Shown piece after piece: positions 31,698 to 40,218 of a DNA stretch of 64,000 bases. The DNA is taken from positions 2,142,402 to 2,206,401 of the forward strand of contig CP051233.1 of NCBI GenBank assembly GCA_017792425.1. Direction: 5' to 3'. The position numbers and the translations under genes are program-made. Below the pieces are notes generated by a model. It did not search any database. It saw nothing but the letters and a program-made list of their open reading frames with translations, and had not been told where the DNA came from. The stretch comes from Thalassovita sp. Lineage in GTDB: Bacteria; Pseudomonadota; Alphaproteobacteria; Rhodobacterales; Rhodobacteraceae. Each line of letters starts with the position of its first letter. Within the stretch, counting starts at the first letter, position 1.

Positions 31698-32783
31698 AAC
31701 GCCACCCAACTGGCCCGGATTACCCCGTCCCGGAAGGAACTGCCTTCATCCGGCGGCACAGGGGCGGTTGCGCCGCGCCAATCCGTGTTGTCGCGCAAGC
31801 AGAAGGCCGCCATCATGGTGCGATTCCTGCTGTCCGAGGGGGCGGACCTTGATTTCTCGAACCTGCCGGACGAATTGCAGGCCGAACTGACGCGTCAGAT
31901 GGGCGACATGCGGATCGTTGATCGGCAGACCTTGGCGAATGTCGTCACGGAATTTGCCGGCCAACTGGAACAGATCGGCGTCACCTTTCCACGCGATCTG
32001 GCCGGGGCGCTGATGGTGCTGGACGGGCGCATCCACCCCCGGACAGCAGCGCGTCTGCGCAGGCAGGCAGGGGTTCGCCAATATGCTGATCCTTGGGATA
32101 GGATACGCGCATTGGATGCGTCCTCTTTGCTACCGATATTCGAAACGGAATCAACGGAAATTGCTGCTGTGATCCTGTCGAAGCTGGACGTCGCGCGCGC
32201 GTCAGAGGTGCTCTCGATCCTGCCCGGGGATCGCGCGCGCAAGATTACCTATGCGATTTCCATGACCGGTGCCGTCACCCCGGATGCCGTTGACCGGATC
32301 GGCCTGTCACTGGCGGCGCAACTGGATGCCCGTCCTGATCGGGCATTCGAGGATGACCCGGAAAAACGGGTTGGTGCGATCCTGAACTTTTCGCCCTCGG
32401 CGACACGGGACGAATTATTGACCGCACTGGAAGGCGAAGACGCCGATTTTGCGGCCCGCGTCCGCAAGGCGATCTTTACCTTCAATGACATTCCAGCCCG
32501 CATCGCCCCCATCGACATCCCGAAACTGACGCGCGCCGTGGACCAGTCGGTGTTGGTCGTGGCGCTGAGTTTCGCCGACGCAACCGACGGTGCTGAGGCG
32601 GCAAACCACATCCTGTCCAACCTGTCAGGCCGTATGGCCGACGCTCTCCGCGAGGAAATGGCCGAAACCGGACCCGTCAAGTCCAAACCCGGCGAAGAGG
32701 CATTGGGCGCCGTCGTCGCCGCCGTGCGGCAGCTGGAAACGTCCGGCGAAATCACCCTGATCACGGATGAGGAGGACGCCTGA
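31692..32783 (+). CDS. fliG: flagellar motor switch protein FliG-like
   Basis: A 363-residue protein with the FliG layout. The N domain follows SRKQKAAIMVRFLLSEGAD. The middle domain has the EHPQ region replaced by E153-S-T-E156 (TEIAAVILSKL). The C domain has RKAIFTFNDIPARI, a torque-helix-like LSFADATD, NLSGRMADALREEM and the terminal TSGEITLI. FliG couples stator force to rotor switching at the membrane. It is isolated from other flagellar genes here (only a FliM/FliN-like gene near 51 kb). The replaced EHPQ suggests an altered FliM contact. Confidence 0.8.
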   Translation: MNNATQLARITPSRKELPSSGGTGAVAPRQSVLSRKQKAAIMVRFLLSEGADLDFSNLPDELQAELTRQMGDMRIVDRQTLANVVTEFAGQLEQIGVTFPRDLAGALMVLDGRIHPRTAARLRRQAGVRQYADPWDRIRALDASSLLPIFETESTEIAAVILSKLDVARASEVLSILPGDRARKITYAISMTGAVTPDAVDRIGLSLAAQLDARPDRAFEDDPEKRVGAILNFSPSATRDELLTALEGEDADFAARVRKAIFTFNDIPARIAPIDIPKLTRAVDQSVLVVALSFADATDGAEAANHILSNLSGRMADALREEMAETGPVKSKPGEEALGAVVAAVRQLETSGEITLITDEEDA

Positions 32784-32872
32784 CCTGCCCCCAAGGCAGC
32801 CCGCAGGGGCCTTGTGAACGCTGGCTGCGGGCTTTATGTCTGGCGGCGCAGCAACTGAAATGGGCAATCACA

Positions 32873-33757
32873 TTGGCAACAAAGGCGCGGAAACACGGTG
32901 GCTGGCAGGACTGGATCACTGACCGGTTTTTGCGTGGGCTGATCGGGCTGGCGCTGGCCTTGCCATGGGAAACGCGGTCCCGCCTGATGGGGTGGTTCAC
33001 GCGTCGGGTTTTGTCGCCCGCCGTGGGCTATCGCAAGCGCGCCATCGCCAATCTGACCTATATCCATCCCGACATGCCGGGATCTGAAAAGCGCCGGATC
33101 GCCGACGCGGTGGCCGACAACGCCGGGCGCACGATGATCGAAAATTACGACACCGCTGGTTTGCTGGAACGCACCAAGAACCAGGCAATCACCGGGGTCG
33201 GGCTGCCGGTCATCGAACAGGCCCGCAAGGATGGAACCCCGGTCCTGATGGTGACCGCCCATTACGCCAATTTCGAAATCCCGCGCGCGGCGCTGGTCAA
33301 TCGCGGGTTCCAGATTGGCGGATTGTACCGACCGATGTCCAACCCGTTTTTCAACGAACACTATGCAGAGAACATGAAACGCCTGTCCGGCCCGGTGTTC
33401 GAAAAGGGCAAGCGCGGGACATTGGGGCTGATCCGGCATATCGCAAAGGGCGGTTTTGGCGTGTTGCTGTTTGACCTGCATGATCGCAACGGGATCCCGA
33501 TTCCGTTCCTGGGCAAACCGGCGCCGACACTGACCTCGGCCGCAGAAATCGCGATGCGGACCGGGGCGCTGCTGGTGCCGTTCTTCGCCACCCGCCAACC
33601 CGATGGCGTATCCTTCGAGGTAGAGATCGAGGCACCGATCGCCCATACCACGCCCGAGGAAATGACCACGGAAATGACGCGGCGGCTGGAGCAGCGGATC
33701 GCTACCCATCCAGAACAGTGGTTCTGGATTCACCGCCGTTGGAGCAAGACTCTTTAG
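32873..33757 (+). CDS. LpxL/HtrB-family lipid A acyltransferase
   Basis: A 294-residue inner-membrane acyltransferase. The HX4E catalytic pattern is in TAHYANFEIPR, and the C-terminus QWFWIHRRWSKTL is the family end. A hydrophobic N-terminal segment (RGLIGLALALPWE) anchors it. It would add a secondary acyl chain to lipid A; an ornithine-lipid or other lyso-lipid substrate is possible. The start is TTG at 32873, the only start that keeps the N-terminus, with no ATG or GTG in frame upstream; the ribosome site is poor. Its stop overlaps the convergent DUF1223 gene by 4 bp. Confidence 0.85.
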   Translation: MATKARKHGGWQDWITDRFLRGLIGLALALPWETRSRLMGWFTRRVLSPAVGYRKRAIANLTYIHPDMPGSEKRRIADAVADNAGRTMIENYDTAGLLERTKNQAITGVGLPVIEQARKDGTPVLMVTAHYANFEIPRAALVNRGFQIGGLYRPMSNPFFNEHYAENMKRLSGPVFEKGKRGTLGLIRHIAKGGFGVLLFDLHDRNGIPIPFLGKPAPTLTSAAEIAMRTGALLVPFFATRQPDGVSFEVEIEAPIAHTTPEEMTTEMTRRLEQRIATHPEQWFWIHRRWSKTL

Positions 33758-34452
33758 CGCAGGCGGGCGGCGCTCAGGATTTCGCCGGGGCCCTTGCGCT
33801 GGACGATCACCACCACAGGGGCGTCGCCGGAAATCGGCCCGCCTGCCCGCAAGGGTGTTTTGGTGTCCCATTCGCCGACGATTTTCCATTCGGTCACGAT
33901 GTTGGAATAATCCACCGTCCGGCCTGCGTTTTCGCCCTTGCTGATTTCCACCCGGGCAGAGGGGCGGTACCGCACGAGCTGAACCAGCAGCGGATCGGGT
34001 TGCGGCTGGCTGGCCGTCGCCCGGATTTCCAGCTGGTTGCCCTTGCGGTCCAGTTCCAGCACAATTGTTTGTGGCTTGGTGGCGTGCTTGCCGATCAGAT
34101 CCGTCACGTCCTTGGGATGGTTGCCTACTACATGTTGTTGTCCGCCGACGATGACCTGCGGAGTATAGACGGAACGGCGGCCGGCGGCCATCGCATAGGC
34201 CTTTTGTCGGGCGGTGTAATGCGGGCTGGCGAATTCGTCTTTCCAGCCGATGTAATCCCAATAATCCACATGCAGGGCCAAGGCGATCACGTCGTCGCGG
34301 TTGGCCAGTGTAGTCAAGAATTCATCGGCAGGCGGGCAGGACGAACAGCCCTGAGAGGTGTAAAGCTCTACCACCACTGGATTTTCCCCTGCCAGGGCAG
34401 AGCCTGCACCCAGCAGCCAGACGGCGGCAAGCCAAGTCGTCAATCGGCGCAT
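33754..34452 (-). CDS. DUF1223 secreted thioredoxin-like protein
   Basis: I choose ATG 34452 over one at 34497 because it gives a clean signal peptide (MRRLTTWLAAVWLLGAGSAL); the product is 232 residues. Mature residues start at about 22. YTSQGCSSCPPADEF has C36 and C39 in a CxxC, the active-site-like motif of the DUF1223 family, and SVYTPQVIVGG (cis-proline loop) is the family's second signature. Probably a periplasmic thiol-redox protein; the substrate is unknown. It diverges from trkH. Confidence 0.85.
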   Translation of the reverse strand: MRRLTTWLAAVWLLGAGSALAGENPVVVELYTSQGCSSCPPADEFLTTLANRDDVIALALHVDYWDYIGWKDEFASPHYTARQKAYAMAAGRRSVYTPQVIVGGQQHVVGNHPKDVTDLIGKHATKPQTIVLELDRKGNQLEIRATASQPQPDPLLVQLVRYRPSARVEISKGENAGRTVDYSNIVTEWKIVGEWDTKTPLRAGGPISGDAPVVVIVQRKGPGEILSAARLR

Positions 34453-34598
34453 TTTCCCAAGTCTTCCCCAACTTTTCCGTTCTTCAGTCTTAGGCATTCC
34501 GCGTTGAAATAACCAATCAAGGTTTCGTCAGCCCCCGGTGATCCGGCGGTTTCGTGGTCTTGGGACGCTGGGTTCACGATTTGAAAACCTGTCAAGCT

Positions 34599-34623
34599 GT
34601 ACGGTTCGAGGCTTGAACCGTAC
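34599..34623. promoter_or_regulatory. 9-bp perfect inverted repeat between DUF1223 and trkH
   Basis: GTACGGTTC-GAGGCTT-GAACCGTAC. On the plus strand it is followed by GCTTTTG. It stands alone in the divergent intergenic region, 106 bp before trkH, so it is either an operator or a leader hairpin. Confidence 0.55.
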
Positions 34624-34728
34624 GCTTTTGCCACACCCGCTCGACACCGGCCCCAGGGGCGGCATTTGGCGCTGGACCTTGGACCACCCATCCCGTTAAC
34701 TGCCCCACACTCTGACCGGACAGGACCG

Positions 34729-36174
34729 ATGCACTATTCAGTCGTTGCGCGTATTCTGGCTTTCTTGGCGATCGGCCTGGGCCTGGCCATGTTGCCCTGT
34801 CTGGCCATGGACCTGATCACGGGGGAACAGCACTATGGCGTGTTTGCACAATCCGCCGGGTTGGTGCTGACCTTTGGCATTCTGGTGGTGCTGGCGACGC
34901 AGAACCGCCGGGCCGAGCAGATGGGAATCCGCGAGGCGTTCCTGCTGACCACCGGCACCTGGGTGCTGCTGCCGATGCTGGGGGCGATCCCGCTGATGCT
35001 GGGGGCGTCGGATTCGAGCTTTACCGATGCCTATTTTGAATCCGTGTCTGGCATGACGACGACCGGGTCCACCATCTTTGTCAAGATCGAGGAATTGCCC
35101 GCCAGCATCCTGCTGTGGCGCGGGATCATGCAGTGGCTGGGCGGGTTGGGGATCATCGTCGTGGCGATGATCTTCTTGCCGGTGATGCGGGTCGGCGGGA
35201 TGCAGTTCTTCCGCTCGGAAGGGTTTGACACGTTGGGCAAGATGATGCCGCGCGCGCCGGATATCGCGCGGGGCCTGCTGGAAATGTACATCGGGCTGAC
35301 GGTGCTGTGCGCCATCGGCTATGCGCTGTTCGGGATGGCCCCGTTCGATGCGGCGGTTCATGCCATGACGACCATCGCAACCGGGGGGTTCGCCAATAGC
35401 GACGCCAGTTTCGCCATCTACGAAGGGCCGCTGGAATACGTGTCGTCCGTGTTCATGTTCCTGGCCTCGCTGCCCTTCATCCGGTTCGTGCAACTGACAC
35501 GGGGACAGGCGCAACCCATCCTGTCGGATGTTCAGATCCGCGCCTATGTAAAGCTGGTGTTCCTGTCGATCGGGTCCATCATCCTGTACCGGATGATGTT
35601 CGAGGATGTGGAATTCCTGCATGTGCTGCGCGAAACGGTGTTCAACGTGATCACGCTGTTTTCCGGCACCGGCTATGCCAGCGAGGATATCACCACCTGG
35701 GGCGCCTTTCCGTTTACCGTGATCTTTTTCAGCGGGCTGGTCGGCGGCTGCACGGCGTCCACCGCCTGTTCGATCAAGGTGTTCCGCTGGCTGGTGGTAT
35801 GGGAAGCGATCAAGACGCAAGTGCGGCGCATCCAGTCCCCCAACGCGATCCTGCGCCCGAAACTGGGCCAGCAGGTGATCGGCGATGACGTGATCGATTC
35901 CGTTATCGCGTTCTTCATCCTGTTCGTGCTGTCATTCGGGCTGTTGACGGTGGCGCTGGAACTGACCGGCCTGCACGTCAAGACGGCGATCACGGCGGCA
36001 TGGACATCTATCGCGAATATCGGCCCCGCCTTTGGTCCCGAAGTCGCCGCAAACGGGGCGATGAACGGATTCCCGGAGGCGGCGAAATGGCTGATGATCT
36101 TCGGGATGCTGGTAGGCCGACTGGAAATCCTGTCCGTCTACCTGCTGTTCACGCGCAAGTTCTGGCGCGACTAA
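34729..36174 (+). CDS. trkH: TrkH-type potassium uptake membrane protein
   Basis: 481 residues, close to E. coli TrkH (483). The start MHYSVVARILAFLAIGLGLA at 34729 is preferred over the upstream ATG at 34666. Four pore loops are seen: SVSGMTTTGSTIF, MTTIATGGFANSD, LFSGTGYASED and ANIGPAFGPEV; each has the central glycine that forms the K+ filter. It normally works with TrkA, which is not in the window. Expected to be an integral inner-membrane protein. Confidence 0.95.
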   Translation: MHYSVVARILAFLAIGLGLAMLPCLAMDLITGEQHYGVFAQSAGLVLTFGILVVLATQNRRAEQMGIREAFLLTTGTWVLLPMLGAIPLMLGASDSSFTDAYFESVSGMTTTGSTIFVKIEELPASILLWRGIMQWLGGLGIIVVAMIFLPVMRVGGMQFFRSEGFDTLGKMMPRAPDIARGLLEMYIGLTVLCAIGYALFGMAPFDAAVHAMTTIATGGFANSDASFAIYEGPLEYVSSVFMFLASLPFIRFVQLTRGQAQPILSDVQIRAYVKLVFLSIGSIILYRMMFEDVEFLHVLRETVFNVITLFSGTGYASEDITTWGAFPFTVIFFSGLVGGCTASTACSIKVFRWLVVWEAIKTQVRRIQSPNAILRPKLGQQVIGDDVIDSVIAFFILFVLSFGLLTVALELTGLHVKTAITAAWTSIANIGPAFGPEVAANGAMNGFPEAAKWLMIFGMLVGRLEILSVYLLFTRKFWRD

Positions 36175-36188
36175 GGTGGCGGAGGGGC

Positions 36189-36728
36189 TTATTGCCCCTG
36201 CGCCTGCTTGATCGCGGGGGCCAGGGTGTTGTCGATCACACGCTCGGTGATCGGCCCGGCGTGACGCATCAGGATGTTGCCCTGCCCGTCGATCAGATAG
36301 GTTTCCGGCACGCCGTAGACCCCCCAGTTCAGCCCCATGCGGCCGTTCGCATCCTGCCCCATGCCAGCATAGGGGTTGCCCAGCTCGGCCAGGAATTTCA
36401 GCGCCGCCTCGGGCTTGTCCTTGTAGTTGATGCCGTAGATCGGGATTCCCTGCTGCGCCAGTTTTTCCAAGTTCGGGTGTTCCACCCGGCAGGGCGCGCA
36501 CCACGAGGCCCAGAAATTCACCAGCTTCAGTTCGCCATCCCGCAGGGTGGCATCCTCGAACAGGGGCAGGTCCGCAAGTTGGGTGACCTGTACCTGAGGC
36601 GCCTGCTTACCCTTCAGCGCGGTCGGCAGTTCATTGGGGTTTTCGCGCTGCATGCCGATCATGAACATCGCGGCAAGTGCGGCAAACACCAGCGGCGGCG
36701 CCACCATGAGAGGAGAGATCTTAGCCAT
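36189..36728 (-). CDS. ccmG: cytochrome c maturation thioredoxin CcmG/DsbE (HelX)
   Basis: A 179-residue membrane-tethered thioredoxin. The ATG at 36728 gives MAKISPLMVAPPLVFAALAA, an uncleaved TM anchor. The active site FWASWCAPCRVEHP has C77 and C80. It reduces apocytochrome c thiols before heme ligation in the periplasm. It is the last gene of ccmABCDG; its start overlaps the ccmD 3' end by 8 bp, so the frame is coupled. A longer frame to 36803 is spurious. Confidence 0.95.
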   Translation of the reverse strand: MAKISPLMVAPPLVFAALAAMFMIGMQRENPNELPTALKGKQAPQVQVTQLADLPLFEDATLRDGELKLVNFWASWCAPCRVEHPNLEKLAQQGIPIYGINYKDKPEAALKFLAELGNPYAGMGQDANGRMGLNWGVYGVPETYLIDGQGNILMRHAGPITERVIDNTLAPAIKQAQGQ

Positions 36729-36879
36729 TGGCGCGGCTCCGTTTTTCAACCTCGGCCAGGTCGGCCCGCGCCTTGCGGGACCGCAGGATGCTGACCGCCA
36801 CAAGGACGACGATCAGCCCGATGGAGACGGCATAAGAGGACAGCACCTCGGCCGCGTATTTCCCAAGTTCCGGCATCAT
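36721..36879 (-). CDS. ccmD: heme exporter protein CcmD
   Basis: A 52-residue single-TM protein: MMPELGKYAAEVLSSYAVSI, then a hydrophobic stretch VVLVAVSILRSRKARADL and a basic tail. This size and topology are those of CcmD, which helps CcmE leave the CcmABC complex. The ATG overlaps the ccmC stop by 4 bp. It corresponds to orf52 of the R. capsulatus hel cluster. Confidence 0.9.
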   Translation of the reverse strand: MMPELGKYAAEVLSSYAVSIGLIVVLVAVSILRSRKARADLAEVEKRSRANG

Positions 36880-37610
36880 TGGTTCAGCCTTTCCCTTGCC
36901 AGCAGGGCCCGCATGCGGCGGGCACGGATTTCGGTCTGGGTGCGCAGGAACACCAGCGCGATGAACAGCAACACAAAGCCCGCGATGCAGACCAGCAGCG
37001 GCTGATAGAACACGTCCGCGACGTGTTCCTCCTTGTCCAGTGACAACGAAGCGCCCTGGTGCAGGCCCTGGTTCCAGAAATTGACCGCATAGCGGCTGAG
37101 CAGGGCAAACACGGACCCGACAAGGCACAGAATGCTGGTCAGGTCGGCAGCGGTGTCGTCATTCTCAATCGCGGCCCACAGCGCCATGTAGCCCAGGTAG
37201 AACAGGAACAGGATCAGAAAGCTGGTCAGCCGCGGATCCCATTCCCACCAGGTGCCCCACATCGGCTGGCCCCAGATCGCCCCGGTGGCCAGCGCGATCA
37301 GCGTCATCGTGGCCCCGATGGGCGCCGCCGCGCGGGCGGCCAGGGCCGAGACGTGGTGACGGCGCACGATCCACACCAGCGAGGCCACCAGCATCATCAT
37401 CCACGCGTTGATCGCCATCAGGGCGGCGGGCACGTGCAGGTAGATGATCTTGACGGTCGATCCCTGCTTGTAATCCTCGGGCGTATAGAAGAACCCCCAC
37501 ACCAGCCCGACCACCAGCGCGACAACGGCCAGCACGGACACCCACGGCAACAGCTTGTCCGTGGTGGCGATGAATTTCTTCGGGTTGGCGTATTCCCAGA
37601 TCGAGGCCAT
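36876..37610 (-). CDS. ccmC: heme ABC transporter permease CcmC
   Basis: A 244-residue, six-TM protein. The tryptophan-rich heme-handling motif WGTWWEWDPRLTS is in a periplasmic loop, and a histidine (IYLHVPAALMAINAW) precedes it. It loads heme onto CcmE. It lies 46 bp downstream of ccmB and overlaps ccmD by 4 bp. The start ATG follows GGAGAGGGAC. Topology and motif leave little doubt. Confidence 0.97.
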   Translation of the reverse strand: MASIWEYANPKKFIATTDKLLPWVSVLAVVALVVGLVWGFFYTPEDYKQGSTVKIIYLHVPAALMAINAWMMMLVASLVWIVRRHHVSALAARAAAPIGATMTLIALATGAIWGQPMWGTWWEWDPRLTSFLILFLFYLGYMALWAAIENDDTAADLTSILCLVGSVFALLSRYAVNFWNQGLHQGASLSLDKEEHVADVFYQPLLVCIAGFVLLFIALVFLRTQTEIRARRMRALLARERLNQ

Positions 37611-37656
37611 GTCCCTCTCCTATCCTGCCCCGCGCGGGGCGCAATTCACATTCCTG

Positions 37657-38313
37657 TCAGCGCAGGTTCACCCGCAGCACCGCCGCCGAGGCGAAGGGCA
37701 GCAGGGCGATCGCACCGCAGGTGATCCCCGCCAGCATCAGCATCGGCGTGGCATAGTCCATTCCCTCGGCCCCGCGCCGGGCCACCTCGGCCCCAAAGAT
37801 CAGCGTCGGCACGTACAGCGGCAGCACCAGCAGCGACAGCAACAGCCCACCGCGTTTGATCCCCACGGTCAGGGCCGCGCCGAACGTGCCGATCACGCTC
37901 AGCGCCGGGGTGCCCAGCACCAGCGAGATCACCATCGGCCCGTAGCCCGGCCCGGGCAGGTTCAGCAGCATCCCGAACACCGGGGCAGAGATCACCAGCG
38001 GCAGGCCGGTGGTCAGCCAATGCGCCAGCGCCTTGATGGTCACCGCGGCCTCCATCGGAACCGGGGCGGTGGCCAGCAGGTCCAGCGATCCGTCCTCCCA
38101 GTCCAGCGCAAATATCCGGTCCAGTGACAGCAGGCAGGCCAGCAGCGCGCCCAGCCACAGGATGCCCGCCGCGATCTTGGCCAGCAGCGCGCTTTGCGGG
38201 CCAACGCCAAACGGCACCAGCACCACCACGATCAGGAAGAACGCCAGCCCCAGGCCAAAGCCCCCGCCGGCGCGGATCGCCAGCCGCATGTCTCGGATCA
38301 ATAACGCAATCAC
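37657..38313 (-). CDS. ccmB: heme exporter permease CcmB
   Basis: A 218-residue, six-helix membrane protein, the expected length. The N-terminus ALLIRDMRLAIRAGGGFG and the GVGPQSALLAKIAAGILWLG region are typical of CcmB. It partners with the CcmA ATPase. Its start overlaps the ccmA stop by 4 bp, giving tight coupling. The composition is strongly Leu/Ala, as usual for the family. Confidence 0.95.
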   Translation of the reverse strand: MIALLIRDMRLAIRAGGGFGLGLAFFLIVVVLVPFGVGPQSALLAKIAAGILWLGALLACLLSLDRIFALDWEDGSLDLLATAPVPMEAAVTIKALAHWLTTGLPLVISAPVFGMLLNLPGPGYGPMVISLVLGTPALSVIGTFGAALTVGIKRGGLLLSLLVLPLYVPTLIFGAEVARRGAEGMDYATPMLMLAGITCGAIALLPFASAAVLRVNLR

Positions 38314-38927
38314 AGGAAGGCTCCGTCAAAGTCGTCGATGTCAGGGGCCTTGGCCTTGAACGGGCGCACGTCCAGAACGCGCGCCTCGCCCAGTCCCAGG
38401 TCGATATGCGTCGCCATCAACGCCAGCCCGCCGCCCACCAGGTGCGCGCGCACCGCGCCCGCGAACATTTCCACCGCCGCGGCATCCAGTGAAACGGTGG
38501 GTTCATCCAGCACCCAGACGGGCCGCCCGGTGACCACCATCCGCGCCAGCCCCAGCCGCCGCTTTTGCCCCGCCGACAACGCGCCCGCCGGGCGATCCCG
38601 CAGCCCGTTCAGATCAAACGCTTTCAGCGCGGGCTCGATGGACCCGGTGGCAAACACATCCGCCCAGAACTGCAGGTTCTCGCGCACGCTCAGCACCGCC
38701 TTGATCCCGTCGGAATGGCCGGCATAGGCCATCGCCTCGCGTTCCAACCCGATACGGCCCGCCAGCGGTGGCTGCAGCCCCGCAACCGTCCGTAGCAACG
38801 TGGTTTTCCCGCAACCATTCGGCCCGCGCAACACCAGCGCCTCGCCCGCCGAAACGGTGAACGAAACCCCTTCCAGCACCGGGACGCCGCCGCGCGCCAC
38901 GGCAAGATCAGTAACCGTCAATTCCAT
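38310..38927 (-). CDS. ccmA: heme exporter ATP-binding protein CcmA
   Basis: A 205-residue short ABC ATPase. Walker A is GPNGCGKTTLLR, the ABC signature LSAGQKRRLGLARM, and Walker B VWVLDEPTVSLD. The length and the lack of a C-terminal extension fit CcmA. It drives release of holo-CcmE rather than true heme export. First gene of ccmABCDG; 159 bp separate it from the upstream Mth938-like gene, with a hairpin-containing spacer (38971-39011). Confidence 0.96.
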   Translation of the reverse strand: MELTVTDLAVARGGVPVLEGVSFTVSAGEALVLRGPNGCGKTTLLRTVAGLQPPLAGRIGLEREAMAYAGHSDGIKAVLSVRENLQFWADVFATGSIEPALKAFDLNGLRDRPAGALSAGQKRRLGLARMVVTGRPVWVLDEPTVSLDAAAVEMFAGAVRAHLVGGGLALMATHIDLGLGEARVLDVRPFKAKAPDIDDFDGAFL

Positions 38928-38970
38928 GCCGCTGTCCTACCCGATCCCAACCGGCGCGCAAACCGCTTTT

Positions 38971-39011
38971 CATCTTGCCCAAAATACTCCGGGGTGCGGG
39001 GCTGGCCCCGC
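38971..39011. repeat. intergenic block with GC hairpin before ccmA
   Basis: Contains catcttgcccaaaatactcc then a GCGGGG-CTGG-CCCCGC hairpin (39.0 kb). I recall near-identical spacer blocks in other Rhodobacteraceae genomes, so it is probably a dispersed intergenic element; only one copy is seen in this window. Confidence 0.4.
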
Positions 39012-39086
39012 TTCTGTCCGTGCCGCCAGCGCGACGGCTGGCGGAATGGACCTAGCGCGCCCAGGCCGCGCCGACCTTGACCTTCG

Positions 39087-39440
39087 TCAAACCGGCAACA
39101 CCGCCGCGGCCACCCGCCGCCCTTCGGACGCCAGCACGTTGTAGGTGCGGCAGGCCGCCGGGGAATTCATCACTTCCAGCCCCAGCCCCAGCGCCTCGAT
39201 CTCTTGCCGCAACGCGACGGGGGCATGGGCGATGTCCCCGCCCATCCCCAGAAAGATCACGTCCACCTGCCCCGCCAGCGCCCGCAGCGGGTCCATGTCG
39301 TCCAAGCCGCCCCAGCTGGCGGCGCGGGTCAGCGTGATCAGCGCGGGTCCGGTGATGACCTGCCCGGCGACCCGGAAAAACCCCGGCCCATAGCCGTCAA
39401 TCGGCACGGCGTCGTGATAGGTGATCTCGGTCATCTGCAT
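39087..39440 (-). CDS. Mth938-like domain protein (orf117 of hel cluster)
   Basis: A 117-residue protein. Central VIFLGMGGDIAHAPVALRQE and MNSPAACRTYNVLASEGRRV fit the Mth938/DUF498 (NDUFAF3-like) fold. The R. capsulatus counterpart is orf117 between secF and helA. Members of this fold help respiratory complex I assembly in mitochondria; the bacterial role is unknown. It sits 16 bp after the TSUP gene on the same strand, hence is probably co-transcribed. Confidence 0.85.
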   Translation of the reverse strand: MQMTEITYHDAVPIDGYGPGFFRVAGQVITGPALITLTRAASWGGLDDMDPLRALAGQVDVIFLGMGGDIAHAPVALRQEIEALGLGLEVMNSPAACRTYNVLASEGRRVAAAVLPV

Positions 39441-39456
39441 CCTGCGTCTCCCTGAT

Positions 39457-40218
39457 TCAGCGGGTCTGGTCCCACAACGGCAACCCGCTGATCGCGGCGG
39501 CGGTGATGACGGTATAGCCCACCGCCCGGTAGATCCGTTGCCGTTCGGGGTGGAACATAGCGGCCCCGGCCAGATTGCCCAGCAGATTCGGCACCGCCAG
39601 CAGCAGCCCCAATCCGACTGGCGCCAGCTCTGCCCGGCCCTGCACCGTCAGCAGCGCCAGAACGACCACGTCAAAGGTGAAAAGATACATCATGATATTG
39701 GCGCGGATGGTCTGAACCGGCCCGCTGGAGGCCATGTAAAGCAGGATTACCGGTGGCCCCGGCAGCCCCGCGATCCCGCCCAGAAAGCCCGACACGCCGC
39801 CGGTGCCCAGCAACAGGCCGCGCCCCGGCGTCCCGCGATAGCGCAGGCCCGAGGCCAGCAGCACCGGCGCGGCCAGCGCGACCAGGCTGACGACATAGCG
39901 AAAGATCTCTGGCCGGACGGCATACAGCACCATCAGGCCCAGCGGCAGCGCCACCACCATGCCCACCAGCAGCCAGGCGACATCCGCGGTCCGTCCGTCA
40001 CGGCGGGCGCGGGGCAGGTTCGGCAGCGGCCCGAACACATCCATCACCACAAGGGAAATCAGCGTCCAGACCGGCGGCAGGAACTGGCTGGCGACCGGCA
40101 GGTAGACCAGCGCCGTGCCGAATCCGGCGAAGCCCCGGACCGCCCCGGCGACAAAGGTTGCGACGACCAGCCACCCCAGCCCGTCCTGGGCCAGGACGGT
40201 GGCCAGAACCTCAGGCAT
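39457..40218 (-). CDS. TauE/SafE (TSUP) family membrane transporter
   Basis: A 253-residue protein with about eight TM helices. The start at ATG 40218 (MPEVLATVLAQDGLGW) overlaps the secF 3' end by 8 bp; a longer frame runs into secF. AGAVRGFAGFGTALVYLPVA near residues 23-42 and GVSGFLGGIAGLPGPPVILL are the two repeat signatures of TSUP. Family members export sulfite, sulfoacetate or other anions. It lies between secF and the orf117-ccm genes. Substrate unknown. Confidence 0.88.
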   Translation of the reverse strand: MPEVLATVLAQDGLGWLVVATFVAGAVRGFAGFGTALVYLPVASQFLPPVWTLISLVVMDVFGPLPNLPRARRDGRTADVAWLLVGMVVALPLGLMVLYAVRPEIFRYVVSLVALAAPVLLASGLRYRGTPGRGLLLGTGGVSGFLGGIAGLPGPPVILLYMASSGPVQTIRANIMMYLFTFDVVVLALLTVQGRAELAPVGLGLLLAVPNLLGNLAGAAMFHPERQRIYRAVGYTVITAAAISGLPLWDQTR

